The translations under genes were made by a program, and so were the position numbers. A stretch of 11,432 nucleotides of DNA. Origin: CAYNFH01 sp964396385 (GTDB lineage Bacteria > Armatimonadota > Chthonomonadetes > Chthonomonadales > CAJBBX01). The notes under the pieces were generated by a model. The model was not told where the DNA came from, made no database searches, and was given only the letters and a program-made list of their open reading frames with translations. Location: assembly GCA_964396385.1 (NCBI GenBank), contig CAYNFH010000204.1:1-11432 (forward strand), given 5' to 3'. This document shows positions 1 to 6,266 of this stretch, in pieces (position 1 is the first letter of the stretch; each line of letters starts with the position of its first letter).

Positions 1-73
1 CCTACGTCTTCTGCGCTGGCCAGATCACTGCCACGATTCATTACTCACACGGCGGGCGAGTGGGCCGAGTCCA

Positions 74-97
74 GAGTCGAGAGTCGAGAGTCGAGAG
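74..97. repeat. heptamer tandem array, GAGTCGA units
   Basis: Three perfect copies of the 7-nt unit GAGTCGA run from 74 to 94 and a fourth begins at 95. A related GAGTCC lies just upstream. The array is intergenic, about 110 bp before the -10 box of the first gene. It has the same 7-nt period as arrays elsewhere in this window, so it is probably one member of a dispersed short-tandem-repeat family. No function can be assigned. Confidence 0.75.
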
Positions 98-207
98 ACC
101 GGAATCCGCATTCGCCGCGCCGGCCAATAGGCCGTCTGGCACGGCACGTGCAGCGCGATCCCATGAATCTGAACAGGTGCGAACCGGCCGTCCGGCGGGA
201 ATGTCTG

Positions 208-213
208 TATAAT
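208..213 (+). promoter_or_regulatory. -10 box of the first secreted-protein gene
   Basis: This is a perfect TATAAT within otherwise GC-rich DNA. No convincing -35 element lies 16-18 bp upstream (the sequence there is CCGGCCG-like). If used, it gives a leader of about 125 nt before the ATG at 347. The box is seen directly; its promoter role is inferred. Confidence 0.5.
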
Positions 214-244
214 AGTGCGGCGGGCCGTCATTCTACGGGATTGC

Positions 245-263
245 GCAGGAGAATCCTGCTTTT
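245..263 (+). promoter_or_regulatory. leader hairpin followed by TTTT, possible attenuator
   Basis: GCAGGA (245-250) pairs with TCCTGC (254-259) across a GAA loop and is followed at once by TTTT (260-263). It lies between the putative promoter and the start codon of the first gene. It resembles a weak intrinsic terminator, so early termination is possible. The stem is only 6 bp and the T run is short. Confidence 0.3.
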
Positions 264-346
264 CTGGCGAAAAGGCCGCTGTTTCCCGCGCTGTACAGGT
301 ATCGCTGTAAGCCCCCGTCGGCTCATGTATCAATCAAGGAGCCACT

Positions 347-1249
347 ATGCGTTCTTTAGCCTTGCCTCTCGCCGCGGCCATTGCAGCCGTTGCCGTTCCC
401 CAGCTCGCACTCGCCGACAACGAAGTGGTCGCAAACCGGAACCCGCTGCCCCTCGGTGAGAGCGTCACCCTGCGATGGTACTTTACCGGCAACAAGGTGG
501 TAGTCTCCGGAGGTCGGTTCGGAAAAGGAGTAGTGGTGACGGGCCGGACCTCGCTCACCGACCACCCCGCCCAGACTACGCGCTACACCTTTGACGTCGA
601 CTTTGCGGGCAAGCCCGCCGGAGCGCCCACAGCTCAGCCGAACGCGACGGACGCGAAACCCTCCGTAGGTGCGGATGCCAAGACGGTACCGCTCCACGCA
701 CGCTACTCCGTCGTAGTCGAGGTCTATGATCCGCGGGCAGTCGGTCTGAAGCCGTACGTCGATCCGCACGGCTGGGAGGTCAGCGTGCTGAACGGCTGGA
801 AGCGTGACGCCGTCAACCTCCCCGATCCGGCCAACAACGCGCTGATGTACTTCCAGCAGGAGGATGACAGCGTGGAGCGGCTCGCCATTGCGATCCTTCC
901 CGTTTCCGAGATGAGTATCGACGCCCTGATGGACAAAATCCAGGCCGACCTGCCTTCTCACTACGACCAGGTGCAGCTTGTCTCCCGGACGAGCGACCTC
1001 TGTGAGGGGCAGCCGGCAGTCATCGCAACGTTTACGGGCATGGACAACTCCCATCCGGGGACCAAGACGACCACGCTCTTCCTGGCCTTCACCCGCGGCA
1101 GGCATGCCTACGTGGTGAGCGCCAGGACAGCGGCGGACCGCTTCGCGCAGCGCAAGCGTTTGCTCACGTACATGGTCCGCAGCTTTGCCTTCTGCGAGCC
1201 GCGCCCGAGCCACTCCACCGTAGCGGCCAAGGCGACTTCACAGAGATAG
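347..1249 (+). CDS. secreted Ig-like / PsbP-like protein of unknown function
   Basis: A 300-residue exported protein. Residues 1-23 form a Sec signal peptide (charged MR, hydrophobic core, ALA then D, signal peptidase I style). Residues 24 to about 125 resemble the bacterial Ig-like fold: a GESVTLRW strand, a VVVSGG strand and a QTTRYTFDV strand. A low-complexity Ala/Pro/Thr linker (about 88-113) interrupts it before the strand YSVVVEVYD. Residues about 133-284 look like the PsbP/DUF1795 fold: HGWEVSVLNGW near the start, a central GQPAVIATF and a terminal SFAF strand. The mature part has two cysteines (219 and 283) that could form a disulfide. The start is fixed by AAGGAG at 336-341, 5 nt before the ATG. 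The gene is monocistronic and ends at a strong palindrome. The fold assignments come from sequence pattern only. No catalytic residues were seen; a ligand-binding or envelope role is a guess. Confidence 0.85.
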   Translation: MRSLALPLAAAIAAVAVPQLALADNEVVANRNPLPLGESVTLRWYFTGNKVVVSGGRFGKGVVVTGRTSLTDHPAQTTRYTFDVDFAGKPAGAPTAQPNATDAKPSVGADAKTVPLHARYSVVVEVYDPRAVGLKPYVDPHGWEVSVLNGWKRDAVNLPDPANNALMYFQQEDDSVERLAIAILPVSEMSIDALMDKIQADLPSHYDQVQLVSRTSDLCEGQPAVIATFTGMDNSHPGTKTTTLFLAFTRGRHAYVVSARTAADRFAQRKRLLTYMVRSFAFCEPRPSHSTVAAKATSQR

Positions 1250-1296
1250 TTCGCTGAACAGTGGGGCAGATGGAACGATAACGGTACCGCGCCAAG

Positions 1297-1330
1297 ATCG
1301 AGGGCCGAGGCAATTGCCTCGGCCCTCGAT
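1297..1330. terminator. perfect 34-bp palindrome, probable bidirectional terminator
   Basis: Each arm is 17 nt with no mismatch, centred on CAATTG between 1313 and 1314. As RNA it forms a 15-bp GC-rich stem with an AATT loop on either strand. It lies between two convergent genes, 47 bp after the stop at 1249 and 24 bp after the opposing stop at 1355. That position suggests shared termination. Neither side has a clear T run, so Rho-independent termination is not certain. It could instead be a dispersed palindromic repeat. Confidence 0.6.
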
Positions 1331-1354
1331 GCTTCAGCAAGTGTTCGGTAACCG

Positions 1355-1801
1355 TTAGAATCCGAACCGGCTCGGGGTCGGCGCCACCTGAGGCAGCACG
1401 CGCCGGATGGAAGACGCCCACTGGTTGGCCGTCGCTGTCAGGCTGCTGTGCGCCGCCTGCGCATCCTGCGGCATGACCTCGGTCAGCAGGTACCGGCGGA
1501 CAAGGATGAACTCACGGCCGCCGCGGTTTACAGCGCGGATGTCGCCCGGGCGGAGCGGCGGCGCCTGGGTGCGAGACAGGATCTCCACGGTGCGGGCATC
1601 CATGATCTCAGACCGCATGATGGGCGTGGTGTTACCGATGCTGGCGTTGATCTTGACCATCTCCATGCCGGACATTCCCCACGTCGTGGGGGAGCGGTCG
1701 TCGATCTGAGGGATATGGCCGATGGGAACCAGTTCCTGCGCGCGGACCACGGTGGGCGCCGCGACGAGGGCTACGAGCACGGGCAGCAGAAACCACTTCA
1801 T
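1355..1801 (-). CDS. small secreted protein, family not recognised
   Basis: A 148-residue protein with a clear signal peptide (MKWFLLPVLVALVAAPTVVRA, cleavage before QE at residues 22-23). The mature part of about 127 residues has no cysteine and no membrane segment. The region RTVEILSRTQAPPLRPGDI is followed by the strand-like EFILVRRYLLTEV, then MPQDAQAAHSS and an amphipathic helix containing NQWASSIRRVLPQVAP. I associate similar small exported proteins with a C-terminal LA..WA..IR..LP helix with Armatimonadota, but from memory only, and I assign no function. The start is supported by GGAGGA (1809-1814 on the complement), 7 nt before the ATG. It converges with the first gene and follows the glycosyltransferase pair in the same direction after a 134-bp gap. 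Its leader can fold in two ways around the ribosome binding site. Confidence 0.8.
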   Translation of the reverse strand: MKWFLLPVLVALVAAPTVVRAQELVPIGHIPQIDDRSPTTWGMSGMEMVKINASIGNTTPIMRSEIMDARTVEILSRTQAPPLRPGDIRAVNRGGREFILVRRYLLTEVMPQDAQAAHSSLTATANQWASSIRRVLPQVAPTPSRFGF

Positions 1802-1808
1802 GGTGGGG

Positions 1809-1836
1809 TCCTCCGTTTACGGAGCGAGAGCGCTCC
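1809..1836 (-). promoter_or_regulatory. alternative hairpins around the Shine-Dalgarno
   Basis: On the minus-strand RNA the order is GGAGCG-CUCU-CGCUCC, then GUAAAC, then GGAGGA and the AUG. The CUCC of the first hairpin's right arm can pair either with the upstream GGAG (6-bp stem, 4-nt loop) or with the Shine-Dalgarno GGAG (5-bp stem CUCCG/CGGAG, UAAA loop). The two structures exclude each other, as in translational on/off switches. The stems are short, so this could be chance. Confidence 0.35.
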
Positions 1837-1935
1837 AGCCTAATTGATCGTCCGATATGCAAGACGAAATGGTGATTGCGCGTGTTCCCGGATTTGCCCG
1901 CTCGTTAGCAGGTTTCTTGAGCAGGCGACACGGCA

Positions 1936-3648
1936 TCATCCCACCGTATAGTCGTCGGCCTCCAGCAGCACCCACCTGTCTCGTCTCCCGCGCTCCTTCA
2001 CTCCCGGAAATCCGGCCTCAATCTCCCTCGCACGCGGCGCATCCGTGAGGATGATGACCGTCTGCCCGTGCGCCAATTTGAGCGGCGCGGGGCCGGACCT
2101 CCGCACCACCACGCGCCGCTCCCGGAGCCATGCGGCCGGGAGGTAGAACAGGACGCTCGGCCGGCTCGGTGCGCCAACAAACACGAGCATGTGCGGATCG
2201 GGCACACCCAGGGCTGGCGCCTCTTCTGCCAGCGTGTGCAGCGGCTTCAGGTAGAGCGAGTCGACGACGGACAGCCCCTCGGTGATCGCCACTCCGAACA
2301 GCGCCAACATGCCGAGCGCCAGCGCGCCGAGCGCCCACGAGGGGCGGCGCAGCAGCATCAGCGCCAGAAACAGGACGGTTGCCAGGGCCGCGGCGCCCAG
2401 CAGGTGCGTAGCGAAGTCCAGCATCTCCGGCGGGACAGCCACCGGCCGGTGCGTCCGCGCCTCGACCAACTGAAGAATGGGCTGGTGGAGCGCCGCGACG
2501 AGCCAGAGTGCGTAGGCAAGGGCGCCGGCGGCAACCGCTGCGCGCCGGAGAGCGCGCGGTGCGGGAACCCGCAGGGCTCTGGCGAGCCACTCGCCCACCA
2601 GCAGGGCGGCGGGAGCGAACATTGGCAGGATGTAGCTCACTAGCTTGGAGCCCATAACGGAGAATAGGATAAATACGGTTAGACACCAGACCAGCAGGAA
2701 GGCGCGTGTTGCGCGGCGCGGGGCGGACGGACCGGTTCGTCGCCGGAACAGTGGAATCGCGGCTGCGGGAAGGAAGAAGCTCCAGGGGAAGAAGCCGACC
2801 AGAAGCACGGGGAAGTAGAACCAGAAAGGGGCGTGGTGGGCCGTGTCGCCGCCCTGGAAACGCTGAAGGTGCTGCCGGACGATCCACTCGTGGATGAACG
2901 CCTGGCCATCCGCCCTCCAGGCGGCAAAGTGCCACGGCAGGATGATGGCCAGGAACAACAGGACCCCCAGCGCGCTGGATGCCTGCATCACTCGGCGCAG
3001 TACCGCCGCTACCTGGAACCGGCATTCAACCAGCAGGCAGCCCCCCGCTACCAGGGCGGGAATAAGGATCCCCGGCAGGCCCTTGGCCATCACGCCCAAT
3101 CCGCAGCACGCCCAGAAAGCCAGGGTGCAGGGAGCAGCGGGTAGGGGGTAGGGGCCCGAACGCCTGTTGACCGCCATCCAGGAGCTGTAAAGGGCTAATG
3201 ACGTGAATAGGCAGAGGGACGAGTCCGTGGTGAGCTGGCGGGCCGCACCGAACACCAGCGGGCTCAGGGCCAGCGCCAATCCCGCGAGCAACCCGGCTCG
3301 CCTGCCGAACCACCGGGTCCCAAACGCGGCCGTAACGAGCACCAGCAGCGTGGTGGCGAGGGCCGGCCACAACCGCACGGCAAGCTCGCTCCTGCCCAGA
3401 AGCGCCATGCCGGCGGCCCCCATCCAGTAGATGAGCGGAGGCTTCTCGAAGAACGGCTCGCCGTTCGTGCGCGGCGTGACGTAGTCGCCGGTCAGCCGCA
3501 TCTCGCGTGCGGCCTCGGTGTAGAGACCTTCGTCCAGGTCGAAAATGCCGTACGCGCCGAGCCGCCACAAGAAGACGATACCACACAGGAGGAGCAGTAG
3601 TAGATATGGCGCGGCGGTCCGAATGGATCCGGCCCGGAGACGGCTCAT
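1936..3648 (-). CDS. ArnT/PMT-like GT39 glycosyltransferase, second of a tandem pair
   Basis: A polytopic membrane protein of 570 residues from the start chosen here. It should transfer a sugar from a polyprenyl-phosphate carrier on the outer face of the inner membrane. Features of the PMT_2/ArnT family are visible: a first membrane helix (about 15-29), the acidic loop FDLDEGLYTEAAREM (36-50), DYVTPRTNG, the lysine of FFEKPP (K69), a second acidic site in RQLTTD (D142), MAKGLPG, PWHFAAW, GFFPWSFFLP and GSKLVSYILPM. The ATG at 3648 overlaps the stop of the upstream paralog by 4 bp (ATGA), suggesting translational coupling. No separate Shine-Dalgarno is visible. An in-frame start at 3720 would add 24 residues that overlap the paralog and contain no family motif. 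The loop at residues about 163-175 (SGPYPLP..APCT) is encoded by a heptamer repeat. The acceptor (lipid A, protein or glycolipid) cannot be told. Confidence 0.85.
   Translation of the reverse strand: MSRLRAGSIRTAAPYLLLLLLCGIVFLWRLGAYGIFDLDEGLYTEAAREMRLTGDYVTPRTNGEPFFEKPPLIYWMGAAGMALLGRSELAVRLWPALATTLLVLVTAAFGTRWFGRRAGLLAGLALALSPLVFGAARQLTTDSSLCLFTSLALYSSWMAVNRRSGPYPLPAAPCTLAFWACCGLGVMAKGLPGILIPALVAGGCLLVECRFQVAAVLRRVMQASSALGVLLFLAIILPWHFAAWRADGQAFIHEWIVRQHLQRFQGGDTAHHAPFWFYFPVLLVGFFPWSFFLPAAAIPLFRRRTGPSAPRRATRAFLLVWCLTVFILFSVMGSKLVSYILPMFAPAALLVGEWLARALRVPAPRALRRAAVAAGALAYALWLVAALHQPILQLVEARTHRPVAVPPEMLDFATHLLGAAALATVLFLALMLLRRPSWALGALALGMLALFGVAITEGLSVVDSLYLKPLHTLAEEAPALGVPDPHMLVFVGAPSRPSVLFYLPAAWLRERRVVVRRSGPAPLKLAHGQTVIILTDAPRAREIEAGFPGVKERGRRDRWVLLEADDYTVG
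3120..3154. repeat. heptamer array inside the second glycosyltransferase gene
   Basis: Five consecutive 7-nt units on the plus strand: CCAGGGT, GCAGGGA, GCAGCGG and two perfect GTAGGGG copies. The array lies wholly within coding sequence and is read in frame as a Pro-rich loop between two membrane segments. Compared with the neighbouring paralog this interval is about four residues longer and shows no similarity, so the array seems to have partly replaced and partly extended the loop. Confidence 0.6.
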
Positions 3649-5402
3649 AGCCCGCGCAAGGGAAGTTTTGTGGAGGTAGAGGCAGTGCCTGTTGGGCCGC
3701 CGGCACGGACCAAGACCCACTTCCCGCGCTGCTCCGCGATGCTCAGTTCCGGATCGGACTTCAGCAGGTCCGCAAAGCGCGTGGAATCCGTAATGACGTA
3801 TGCCGGCCGGCTGCCTGCCAGGAACGAGGCGATGGGCTCCTTGTCGTTCGTTGACAGCACCGTCTCCGCCTCCCGGCCGGGTGCCTGCGGGCCGGCGAAC
3901 ATGCGGTCCGGAAGGTAGAAGAACAGACTCGGCTTGGCCGGCCGGCCGATGTAGATAGCTACGCGGTCCCCCACGGCGGCACGCTCACCGGCGATCCGGG
4001 TGAGCTGATGCAGGGGGGCGTTCATGTACCGCTCCAGCGCGGTCAAGCCCTCCGTTACCGCCACACCAAGCACCAGCGCCATCCCAACCATCTCCATGCT
4101 CACTGCCAGCCGGTTCCGGCCCCGCCAGGCCAGCAACGCCGCCGCCGTAGTAACGACCGCGCCGACAACCAGCAAATGGACGATCCAGACTGCCGCCGCG
4201 AGCGGAAACTCGCCGGCATAGCCGGACGGCGAACTGCTTGAGAGGCTCCGCAGCGCGGCCAGTCCACCGACCAGGCCGGCGACCGCGAGGGCCGCAAGTG
4301 CCAACGAACCCCAGCGGAGCCCGCGGCTGGAGCGCGCCTCGACCGCGCGCGCCATCCAGTCTCCCGTCAGCAGCGCCGCGGCGGGGTACATGGGCAGGAG
4401 GTAGCTGACCAGCTTGGACCGCATGGCGGTGAAGATGAGGAATAGGCCCAGTGCCCATACCAGCAGCAGCAGGAGCGCCCGTTCACGCTCGCTCGCCTCG
4501 GAGACTCGCCGGCTGTACCCGCTCCGGACCCGCAGCCACGCGTCCCGCAGCGCGAAGGGCAGGAAGAAGCTCCACGGGAGGAAGCCAATGAGAAGCGCCG
4601 GGACGTAGTAGTAGACCGGCTGCACGTGGTTGAAGTCCGTGCCTTTCAGCAGCTTGACGTGGTGCAGCGCCCAGTACTGGTCGTAGAACACGTGGCCGTT
4701 GGCCAGGTAGGCGAGGTAGTGCCACGGCGCGATGATGGCGATCAGGATGAGCAGCCCCAGCGGCAGCTTCGCCTCCAGCACCCGCCGGAGGATGGCCCGT
4801 GGCTGAAATCGTTGGTCCGCCGCGACGAAGAGAAACGCGAGAAAGAGGGGAAACAGGCCGGGTACGCTCTTGGCCATAAAGGACAGTCCGCAGCTTGCCC
4901 ACATGCCGTAGTACCACCATTTGCCCAGGCCGGGGGGCGCCTGGTATCCCAGGAAGAAGCAGAACATCGCCGCCGCGAACCACAGGCTCTGGTGGATGTC
5001 CATGGTCATCTGCCGCGCAGTACCGAAGAAAAGGGGATTGAGGGCAACCATGGCTCCCGCCAGGAGCCCGGCTCTCCGCCCCAGGAAGCGCGCCGCGAAG
5101 AGGTAGGTCAGGAAGACAAGCAGCGTGGCGGAGACGGCGACCGGCAGCCGCGCCGCGAACTCATTGACGCCCAAGACCCGGAATGAGGCGACGTCCAGCC
5201 AGAGCGCCAGCGGGGGTTTATCGAAGAAGAAAAGGCCGTTGGAGCGAGGGGTGACGTAGTCGGCGCGAACGTACATCTCCCGCGCGGCCTCCACGTACAG
5301 GCCCTCATTGCCGTCGAACAGGCTAATGGCCCCCAACCGCCAGAAGAAGCAGAGAAAACAGAGGGCGGCGAGTATAAGATAGTCTCGTTGCTTGGTGGTC
5401 AT
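3645..5402 (-). CDS. ArnT/PMT-like GT39 glycosyltransferase, first of a tandem pair
   Basis: A 585-residue integral membrane glycosyltransferase with the same architecture as its downstream neighbour. It should use a polyprenyl-phosphate sugar donor on the periplasmic or outer side. Landmarks are FWRLGAISLFDGNEGLYVEA (about 20-39, acidic D30 and E33), DYVTPRSNG, FFDKPP (K62), a second acid in RQMTMD (D135), MAKSVPG (177-182), PWHYLAYL (226-233), YYYVPALLIGFLPWSFFLP and RSKLVSYLLPM, followed by further hydrophobic segments and a soluble C-terminal part. It is clearly paralogous to the downstream gene by local duplication or long co-residence. No Shine-Dalgarno precedes the ATG at 5402; the upstream bases are the pyrimidine side of an octamer repeat, so initiation may be weak or leaderless. 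It lies 139 bp downstream of tpx in the same direction, and a long loop-forming inverted repeat fills that gap. Confidence 0.88.
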   Translation of the reverse strand: MTTKQRDYLILAALCFLCFFWRLGAISLFDGNEGLYVEAAREMYVRADYVTPRSNGLFFFDKPPLALWLDVASFRVLGVNEFAARLPVAVSATLLVFLTYLFAARFLGRRAGLLAGAMVALNPLFFGTARQMTMDIHQSLWFAAAMFCFFLGYQAPPGLGKWWYYGMWASCGLSFMAKSVPGLFPLFLAFLFVAADQRFQPRAILRRVLEAKLPLGLLILIAIIAPWHYLAYLANGHVFYDQYWALHHVKLLKGTDFNHVQPVYYYVPALLIGFLPWSFFLPFALRDAWLRVRSGYSRRVSEASERERALLLLLVWALGLFLIFTAMRSKLVSYLLPMYPAAALLTGDWMARAVEARSSRGLRWGSLALAALAVAGLVGGLAALRSLSSSSPSGYAGEFPLAAAVWIVHLLVVGAVVTTAAALLAWRGRNRLAVSMEMVGMALVLGVAVTEGLTALERYMNAPLHQLTRIAGERAAVGDRVAIYIGRPAKPSLFFYLPDRMFAGPQAPGREAETVLSTNDKEPIASFLAGSRPAYVITDSTRFADLLKSDPELSIAEQRGKWVLVRAGGPTGTASTSTKLPLRGL

Positions 5403-5413
5403 ATGAGAAAGAG

Positions 5414-5536
5414 TGAAGGGGTGAGGGGGTGAGCGGAGTTTGCAATCCGCAACTGTCGCGGCTTCTCGGATCGGTGAGTTTAGAGCGATCCCGGTGGACT
5501 ATCTGGATATCACCCCTTCACCCCCTCACCCCTTCA
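5414..5536. repeat. 19-bp inverted repeat of octamer units between tpx and glycosyltransferases
   Basis: The arm at 5414-5432 (TGAAGGGG, TGAGGGGG, TGA) is repeated exactly in reverse complement at 5518-5536, with 85 bp between them. Each arm is itself a tandem array with an 8-nt period; on the right it extends to 5511. The two arrays point toward each other. They could form a long stem-loop downstream of tpx, or be two copies of a dispersed repeat inserted in opposite orientation. Confidence 0.75.
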
Positions 5537-5541
5537 TCTGG

Positions 5542-6063
5542 CTAATCCCCTGGTTCCCTGGCGGCTGCCAGAGCAGCATCGTAGTTCGGGTGCTCCGTCA
5601 CCTCCGGCACGTACTCGACGTAGCGGATGGTCCTGTCGGGCCCCACAACAAAGATAGCCCGCGACTCGATGCGGAGAGGCTCAATCAGCGTGCCGTATGC
5701 GCGCCCGAAGGAGGCGTCGCGGTGGTCGGAGGCGGTCTGGATCCGCGTCACGTTGTTCAGCCCGCAGAACCGCGCCTGCGCGAAGGGTAGGTCCATACTC
5801 ACCGTCAACACGTCCACGCCCGGCGGGAGCTCCGAGGCGGCGTCGTTGAACCGCTTGGTCTGCATCTCGCAAACCGGCGTGTCCAGCGATGGCACCACGC
5901 TCAGGAGCAGCGTCTTGCCCGCGAAATCGTCCAGAGTTACGTCCTTCAGACCGTCCGGACTGCGCTGGTGAAGCTTGAAATCCGGCGCGCGGTCTCCCAC
6001 GTGCAGTTCCGGTCCAGCCAGCGGGAGGGGATTGCCTCGCATATTGGTGGTACGTTCAGCCAT
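5542..6063 (-). CDS. tpx: thiol peroxidase Tpx (atypical 2-Cys peroxiredoxin)
   Basis: A 173-residue peroxiredoxin of the Tpx subfamily. It reduces hydroperoxides using thioredoxin as electron donor in the cytoplasm; no signal peptide is present. The fold begins with VGDRAPDFKL (22-31). The active site is SVVPSLDTPVCEMQ with peroxidatic Cys65 and the expected Thr62, and Arg135 in SRAIFVV probably completes it. Resolving Cys100 is in the typical DLPFAQARFCG. The 35-residue spacing matches E. coli Tpx closely (Cys61 and Cys95), and EYVPEVTEHPNYDAAL near the end is also characteristic. Length is normal (E. coli 168). The start is supported by AAGGAG (6070-6075 on the complement), 6 nt before the ATG. 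It is divergent from typA and may be read through into the glycosyltransferase genes. Confidence 0.96.
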   Translation of the reverse strand: MAERTTNMRGNPLPLAGPELHVGDRAPDFKLHQRSPDGLKDVTLDDFAGKTLLLSVVPSLDTPVCEMQTKRFNDAASELPPGVDVLTVSMDLPFAQARFCGLNNVTRIQTASDHRDASFGRAYGTLIEPLRIESRAIFVVGPDRTIRYVEYVPEVTEHPNYDAALAAAREPGD

Positions 6064-6093
6064 TGGCGTCTCCTTCGAGGGGGTTGGCAGTCT

Positions 6094-6111
6094 ATCTTAC
6101 CCGAATCGGGT
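6094..6111 (-). promoter_or_regulatory. putative tpx promoter with 6-1-6 inverted repeat
   Basis: On the minus strand a TAAGAT (6094-6099) lies about 30 nt before the tpx start codon and could be a -10 box. A convincing -35 is lacking. Immediately upstream and touching it is the perfect inverted repeat ACCCGA-A-TCGGGT (6099-6111), the size and place of a repressor or activator half-site pair. Both roles are inferred from position. Confidence 0.35.
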
Positions 6112-6178
6112 GACGGTGGAAGGTAGACGGATGACGGAGGAAGCAAGGCGGTCCGAAGTCCGCAGTCGGAGGTCCGCA
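6111..6178. repeat. heptamer array upstream of typA
   Basis: Two blocks share a 7-nt period. At 6111-6145 there are five related units (TGACGGT, GGAAGGT, AGACGGA, TGACGGA, GGAAGCA). After five other bases, 6151-6178 holds four GTCCGNA-like units (GTCCGAA, GTCCGCA, GTCGGAG, GTCCGCA). The first block resembles the left arm of the repeat found inside typA, about 290 bp downstream, and shares the exact unit TGACGGA. This suggests both come from one repeat family. Confidence 0.7.
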
Positions 6179-6226
6179 AGGACCCCAGGAGCGAGGCGGG
6201 CATCTGCCTGCTCGCCCGGTTTGCTG

Positions 6227-6253
6227 TGGTAGAATAGCCCGGCTTTGGGAGGG
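6227..6253 (+). promoter_or_regulatory. extended -10 promoter and ribosome binding site of typA
   Basis: TGGTAGAAT (6227-6235) fits an extended -10 element (TGn followed by a near-consensus hexamer), which explains the absence of a good -35. Transcription would begin near 6242. The purine run GGGAGGG (6247-6253) is the only candidate Shine-Dalgarno; it lies 13 nt before the GTG, which is rather far. A weak GC-rich stem-loop (about 6192-6216) sits upstream. Confidence 0.5.
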
Positions 6254-6266
6254 ACTGATACACAGA

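Larger units (their letters stand above)
1..346. other. gene-free left end with leader of the first gene
   Basis: No recognisable gene was found. Open frames exist on both strands, but they run through the GAGTCGA repeat and encode arginine- and serine-rich sequence with no domain pattern. The stretch contains the heptamer array (74-97), a small CGGCC/GGCCG hairpin (121-134), a consensus TATAAT (208-213) and a hairpin followed by TTTT (245-263). The first few dozen bases could be the end of a gene lying mostly to the left, but nothing supports that. Confidence 0.5.

Noticed and set aside
25..459. Small overlapping open frames at the left end
   Set aside because: They cross the GAGTCGA repeat and the promoter region and have no coding signals.
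356..1213. 285-codon open frame opposite the first secreted protein
   Set aside because: It has no Shine-Dalgarno or domain pattern, while the plus strand has a signal peptide and a well-placed AAGGAG.
2018..3025. 335-codon minus-strand frame overlapping the second glycosyltransferase
   Set aside because: It is a shifted frame of the same strand, rich in Pro, Arg, Gly and Ala, with no membrane segments or family motifs.
3648..3720. Upstream start at 3720 for the second glycosyltransferase
   Set aside because: The extra 24 residues carry no family motif and lie wholly inside the upstream gene, whereas the ATG at 3648 forms a standard ATGA overlap.
6111..6178. Possible CRISPR array
   Set aside because: The units are 7 nt and directly abutting, with no 25-40 nt repeats, no spacers and no cas genes.
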